Under the pieces are notes generated by a model. The model did not search any database. It had not been told where the DNA came from and worked only from the letters and a program-made list of their open reading frames with translations. A stretch of DNA of 64,000 nt from Streptomyces sp. NBC_01260 (GTDB taxonomy: Bacteria; Actinomycetota; Actinomycetes; Streptomycetales; Streptomycetaceae). Positions 61,203 through 64,000 of this stretch are shown here, one piece after another. Numbering within the stretch: the first letter of the stretch is position 1; every line of letters begins with the position of its first letter. Location of the stretch: the NCBI RefSeq assembly GCF_036226405.1, contig NZ_CP108464.1, positions 8,742,001 through 8,806,000 of the forward strand, given 5' to 3'. Position numbers and translations under genes: made by a program.

Positions 61203-61867
61203 CCATCCGTGTTGTCATCGCCGACGACCAGATGATGGTCCGCCAGGGGTTCACGGTCCTTCTCGACGCCGAGCCCGGGATCGAGGTCGTCGGCCAGGCG
61301 GTCGACGGCCTGGACGCGGTGGCCAAGGTCGCCGAACTCACGCCCGACGTCGTGCTGATGGACATCCGTATGCCCGGGCTCGGCGGCATCGAGGCAACGC
61401 GCCGCATCACCGAGCCCGCCGGATCCACCGTCAGGGTCCTCGTCCTGACCACATTCGACCTCGACGAGTACGTGTACGAAGCGCTGCGCGCGGGCGCCTC
61501 CGGATTCCTCCTCAAGGACGCCTCGGTGGCCGAACTCGCCCAGGCCGTCAGGGTAGTGGCAGCGGGGGATGCCCTCCTGGCACCGAACATCACCAAGCGC
61601 GTCATCGCCGAGTTCTCCCGCGTCACCCAGACACCCCGCATCCCGGAGAGGGGCCGCGCGGGAGTCCTGACGGAACGCGAGACCGAGGTCCTGTCCCTCA
61701 TCGCGCAGGGACTCTCGAACGCCGAGATAGCCGCGAACCTGGTGGTCGCGGAACAGACGGTCAAGACCCATGTCGGCCGGATCCTGGTCAAGCTGGGACT
61801 CCGGGACAGGACCCAGGCCGCCGTGTTCGCCTACGAGACCGGCCTGATACGTCCGGCCGGCTACTGA
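61199..61867 (+). CDS. NarL/LuxR-type response regulator
   Basis: 222 residues. The receiver domain has acidic pair IADDQMMV (about 6-13), the phospho-acceptor in VVLMDIRMPG (Asp about 57), LTTFD and the conserved Lys in FLLKDAS (about 105). The LuxR HTH (about 158-215) shows LTERETEVLSLIAQGLSNAEIAANLVVAEQTVKTHVGRIL (limits given; exceeds a short motif). It is the output of the kinase encoded directly upstream and likely controls this operon and other targets. A convergent methyltransferase gene follows 7 bases later. Confidence 0.94.
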   Translation: MTIRVVIADDQMMVRQGFTVLLDAEPGIEVVGQAVDGLDAVAKVAELTPDVVLMDIRMPGLGGIEATRRITEPAGSTVRVLVLTTFDLDEYVYEALRAGASGFLLKDASVAELAQAVRVVAAGDALLAPNITKRVIAEFSRVTQTPRIPERGRAGVLTERETEVLSLIAQGLSNAEIAANLVVAEQTVKTHVGRILVKLGLRDRTQAAVFAYETGLIRPAGY

Positions 61868-61874
61868 ACCCGGG

Positions 61875-62636
61875 TCACGGCGTGACGGAAGCCGTAGAAC
61901 GATGTGTGGTCTCCCGCCGGAAGAGCGCGGTCCACAGGAAGGACTCGCCGAAGAGCGGCGACTCGGACGGCTCGTCCCGCATGCGGCGCAGCTCGATCTC
62001 CGTGAGGTCGGAGAAGATCCAGCTCAACGCCTCCGGCGTGTAGGCGAGCCCGGCGTGGAGACGTGACTGGCCGTACAAGTCCCGGTCGCTCAGCTCCGAG
62101 CCCATCGCACCGGCCGCGAAGCAGGTGAGGCCGAGGTGACCGCCCGGTGCCAGGGCCCGGTCGAGCAGCGCGCGGTAGCTGATGCGCCGGTGCGGCGGCA
62201 GATGATGGAAGCAGCCGGAATCGTAGATCAGGTCGTACGGTCGGCCGGGCTCGGCAGCGAGCAGGTCGAAGGCGTCACCGCAACGGAATCGGACCTCGGC
62301 ACCCGCCTCCGCGGCCCGGCTCTCGGCCCAGGCGACCGCGGCCGGTGACAGGTCGATGGCGTCCACTTCGAATCCCATGGACGCCAGGTAGAGGGCGTTG
62401 CGGCCTGGACCGCAGCCCAGATCGAGTGCCCTGCCCGGCTTGATCAGACCCCGCTCGACCAAGGAAGCCAGGTTCTCATCAGGCTTCGACACGAAGAACG
62501 GCACGGGCTTCGAACGGTCGGCGTAGAAGTCGTCCCACCAGGAGGCCCCGGCCGTCGTCCAGCGGTCCGCCTCCGGCACGAACAGGCCGTCGAGCAGCTT
62601 CATTACGTCGTCCACGGTCCGTATGCTCCGGTCCAT
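61875..62636 (-). CDS. class I SAM-dependent methyltransferase
   Basis: 253 residues, GGAG upstream of ATG 62636. Motif I is ALDLGCGPGRNALYLASMG (about 69-87). The following acidic region is VDAIDLSPAAVAWAESR, then VRFRCGDAFDLL (motif II) and YDLIYDSGCFHHLPPHRRISY (motif III/IV), GGHLGLTCFA. The sequence around SWWDDFYADRSKPVPFFVSKPDENL resembles thiopurine/tellurite-type methyltransferases of the TehB-like group. Substrate uncertain. It is convergent with the response regulator. Confidence 0.85.
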   Translation of the reverse strand: MDRSIRTVDDVMKLLDGLFVPEADRWTTAGASWWDDFYADRSKPVPFFVSKPDENLASLVERGLIKPGRALDLGCGPGRNALYLASMGFEVDAIDLSPAAVAWAESRAAEAGAEVRFRCGDAFDLLAAEPGRPYDLIYDSGCFHHLPPHRRISYRALLDRALAPGGHLGLTCFAAGAMGSELSDRDLYGQSRLHAGLAYTPEALSWIFSDLTEIELRRMRDEPSESPLFGESFLWTALFRRETTHRSTASVTP

Positions 62637-62846
62637 CCGGATCTCCTTTCCCGATACCGAAACGATAGGTTCGAACAGGACGAAAGGCCAGGTCAGGTGG
62701 ATTCTCGCGGACCTGCTCGCGGGTTCCTGGGAGGCCCGTGCGCGGCCCGGTGGGCAGCTTCGCGCGCCCGGGGTGAACGGCCCCCCGAGGGCCCGCCGCG
62801 TGGCGCCACGGACCCGTTCCCGCTGTCGCCGTGCCCGGGATTCAGA

Positions 62847-62882
62847 CCTGATTCCGAGCCATCGGCCTGACCGGGAATCAGG
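62847..62882. terminator. inverted repeat at the end of DUF6630 gene
   Basis: CCTGATTCC (62847-62855) and GGAATCAGG (62874-62882) are perfect 9-bp arms with an 18-base spacer, overlapping the DUF6630 stop codon. Possible terminator or operator for the neighbouring methyltransferase transcript. Confidence 0.35.
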
Positions 62883-63393
62883 CGCCGAATCCCCGTGCGG
62901 TGAAGCCCGCGCGGGCCGCGAGCGCGGTCAGCTCCTTCATCCGCGTGGCTCGCAGGCACACCACCGGGTAGCAGTCCGAGTCGATGTCGAGGACGGCAAG
63001 CGCCGCACCGACGTCGCGGTAGTGCCGACCGCAGGCCTCCAGGAACTCGTGGGTCGGCAGCAGCATGTCGTCCGCCCCGACCAGCACCCAGGGATCCACC
63101 GACGGCTGGGACGCGAGCCCCCGAAGCTGGGACCGGATCTCATCGGAGTCCTCCTTCCAGTCCAGCTCCGCCAGCAGCCGGTGCTTGGCGAGCGCGTCGA
63201 CGAGCGCTATCCAGGCGAGGTCGGGCAGGGGCTCATCGATACCCCGGTCCTCCAACGCGGCGGCATGGTCGCGCACGTATCCCGCGGGGTCGTCGTGAGC
63301 GTGCAGTGCCCGCGCGGCGACAGCCTCATGGGCCGGAGCGAGCAGTGCCGCGACAGCGGCCAGGGACCTACGGGCTTCGTCGGAACCGGACAT
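62878..63393 (-). CDS. DUF6630-like protein
   Basis: 171 residues from ATG 63393 with GGAG 9 bases upstream. Conserved-looking parts are DDPAGYVRDHAAALEDRGIDEPLPDLAWIALVDALAKH (about 37-74) and the C-terminal AVLDIDSDCYPVVCLRATRMKELTALAARAGF (about 135-168). The family has no known function. No signal peptide or catalytic motif is evident. It lies in a region that decays into gene fragments toward the right edge. Confidence 0.78.
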   Translation of the reverse strand: MSGSDEARRSLAAVAALLAPAHEAVAARALHAHDDPAGYVRDHAAALEDRGIDEPLPDLAWIALVDALAKHRLLAELDWKEDSDEIRSQLRGLASQPSVDPWVLVGADDMLLPTHEFLEACGRHYRDVGAALAVLDIDSDCYPVVCLRATRMKELTALAARAGFTARGFGA

Positions 63394-63599
63394 GAGTTGC
63401 GCTCCTTCGGCAGCCGCGCGGCTGCGTCCGACAGGTGATGCGGACACCCGGTCCGGCGCCCCTGTAAAAACCCTGCCACAGGGGTACGACAACGAGGCCT
63501 GCGGACGGGCGGGGCACGGGCCGCAGGCGCGGCCTCGGGCGCCGTATCAGCCGTCGAGGAGTACCCGAGCGACTTATCGGATGAGCAGTGGTCCTGGCC

Positions 63600-63776
63600 G
63601 GGCCGAAGATCCCGTCCGGGGTGTTGTTCACGCCGGCCGGGCAGCGGCCGCGGATCTTCTCCGGATCGACCACCGGCGGGAGCTGCCCGGGCCGCTTGCC
63701 GTCGTAGCCGGCGGCCTTGACCGTACGGACGAAGTGGTCGGCCTGAGCGGAACCGGAGCCGTTGAAGTGGCACGGC
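63600..63776 (-). pseudogene. remnant of a cell-wall hydrolase (muramidase-like with peptidoglycan-binding-like tail)
   Basis: After the stop at 63785 the minus strand reads CHFNGSGSAQADHFVRTVKAAGYDG, then GQLPPVVDPEKIRGRCPAGV. Segments QADHFV and LPPVxDxE resemble GH25 muramidases. The next residues NNTPDGIFGPARTTA resemble the DGIFGPxT core of peptidoglycan-binding repeats. There is no start codon context, and both flanks lose similarity. Only about 60 residues remain. The assignment rests on short motifs. Confidence 0.4.
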
Positions 63777-63784
63777 GCGACCGT

Positions 63785-64000
63785 TCAGGGCCGACTCCAG
63801 TCGCCCAAGACGGTCGGGTGCGCCCAGTGCAACATCGTCACGGCGTGCATCAGGCGCGTGTCCGGCCAATTACTCACGACTTGGTATCTGCCCTCGTCGA
63901 AGTGCATCACCTCGTGGCCGTCAAGCCGCCACCGAGTCGTCAACGGCATCCGTGGGAACTCGCCCCCGAGCGGAATCAACACCAGCATCACTGCCCATAC
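63785..64000 (-). CDS. hypothetical protein fragment, cut by right window edge
   Basis: 71 residues are visible up to the edge, ending at TGA 63785. The start is probably outside; ATG 63991 and ATG 63957 are possible internal starts. The visible part begins hydrophobic (VMLVLIPLGG) and continues LDGHEVMHFDEGRYQVVSNWPDTRLMH. Codon use (ATT, CCA, AGA, CAA, AAT, AGT) is less GC-biased than neighbouring genes, which suggests transferred or decaying DNA. No family is recognised. Confidence 0.4.
   Translation of the reverse strand, partial: VWAVMLVLIPLGGEFPRMPLTTRWRLDGHEVMHFDEGRYQVVSNWPDTRLMHAVTMLHWAHPTVLGDWSRP

Noticed and set aside
56073..61867. MurE and the four following genes as one operon
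   Set aside because: A hairpin at 57569-57595 and a 214-base gap separate MurE from the coupled genes, so they are reported as neighbours, not as one operon.
1..64000. tRNA, rRNA, insertion sequences, phage integrase or attachment sites
   Set aside because: No cloverleaf-like or transposase/integrase sequence was recognised by eye; a dedicated search could still find a degenerate one.

Overview
The window is a 64 kb piece of a high-GC actinomycete chromosome, almost certainly Streptomyces. Supporting signs are the strong G/C preference at third codon positions, frequent GTG starts with GGAGG-type ribosome sites, conservon genes (sensor kinase, roadblock/LC7, DUF742, Ras-like GTPase), a SpoIIE-type phosphatase with an RsbW-like ATPase domain, an LAETG surface protein, a streptogrisin-type secreted protease and TerD. 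No rRNA, tRNA, insertion sequence or CRISPR array was seen. The content is mostly accessory or arm-like, with several decayed genes.

Layout. 1-8.8 kb: end of a SNF2-family helicase, a fatty-acid desaturase, small hypothetical genes, an MpaB-type oxygenase, a methyltransferase and an MHYT membrane sensor. 8.9-12.3 kb: conservon genes A-B-C. 12.4-15.1 kb: MarR regulator divergent from an MMPL exporter. 15.1-17.7 kb: TerD, a 54-residue TatA and an LCP cell-wall ligase. 17.7-21.2 kb: ArsR regulator and Mg2+ P-type ATPase, followed by a wrecked acetyltransferase gene. 21.5-22.7 kb: the conservon D-type GTPase and a second roadblock gene, separated from the A-B-C block. 22.8-29 kb: DUF6397 protein, GNAT, LAETG surface protein, SpoIIE phosphatase and a 3-hydroxyisobutyryl-CoA hydrolase-like enzyme. 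29.0-35.4 kb (minus strand): an L-rhamnose catabolic operon, isomerase - aldolase/dehydrogenase - kinase - fucose/arabinose-isomerase-like gene, behind a promoter flanked by two LacI-type palindromes. 35.6-36.6 kb: a frameshifted carbon-nitrogen hydrolase.

36.9-47.2 kb: two small hypothetical genes, a GlcD-like FAD oxidase, a Cys-cluster/pentapeptide-repeat protein, an SRPBCC protein, a radical SAM protein with CX8CX2C spacing, a LysR/SDR deletion scar, an F420-reductase-like protein, a GH25 muramidase, a zinc alcohol dehydrogenase, a VOC/MarR pair and a small protein with a ParB-like N-terminus. 47.2-52.3 kb: an HD-domain protein and a complete ChvE/MmsA/MmsB-type monosaccharide ABC transporter. 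52.4-55.5 kb: a carboxylesterase, a lipoprotein-gene stub and a secreted serine protease with a CebR-like palindrome. 56.1-61.9 kb: a stand-alone MurE-like ligase, then four genes with overlapping ends (secreted DUF1023-type hydrolase, membrane acyltransferase, NarL-type sensor kinase, response regulator). 61.9-64 kb: a methyltransferase, a DUF6630 protein and debris.

The best candidate for an undescribed functional unit is the four-gene 57.8-61.9 kb operon, with the MurE paralogue just upstream. It reads as a two-component system co-made with an exported hydrolase and a membrane acyltransferase, which suggests regulated envelope modification. The other notable signals are the split conservon, the two-operator rhamnose promoter, and a cluster of decay events: acetyltransferase, nitrilase, LysR/SDR, lipoprotein and muramidase remnants. 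All functional statements are inferred from sequence features and family knowledge; no database search was possible.
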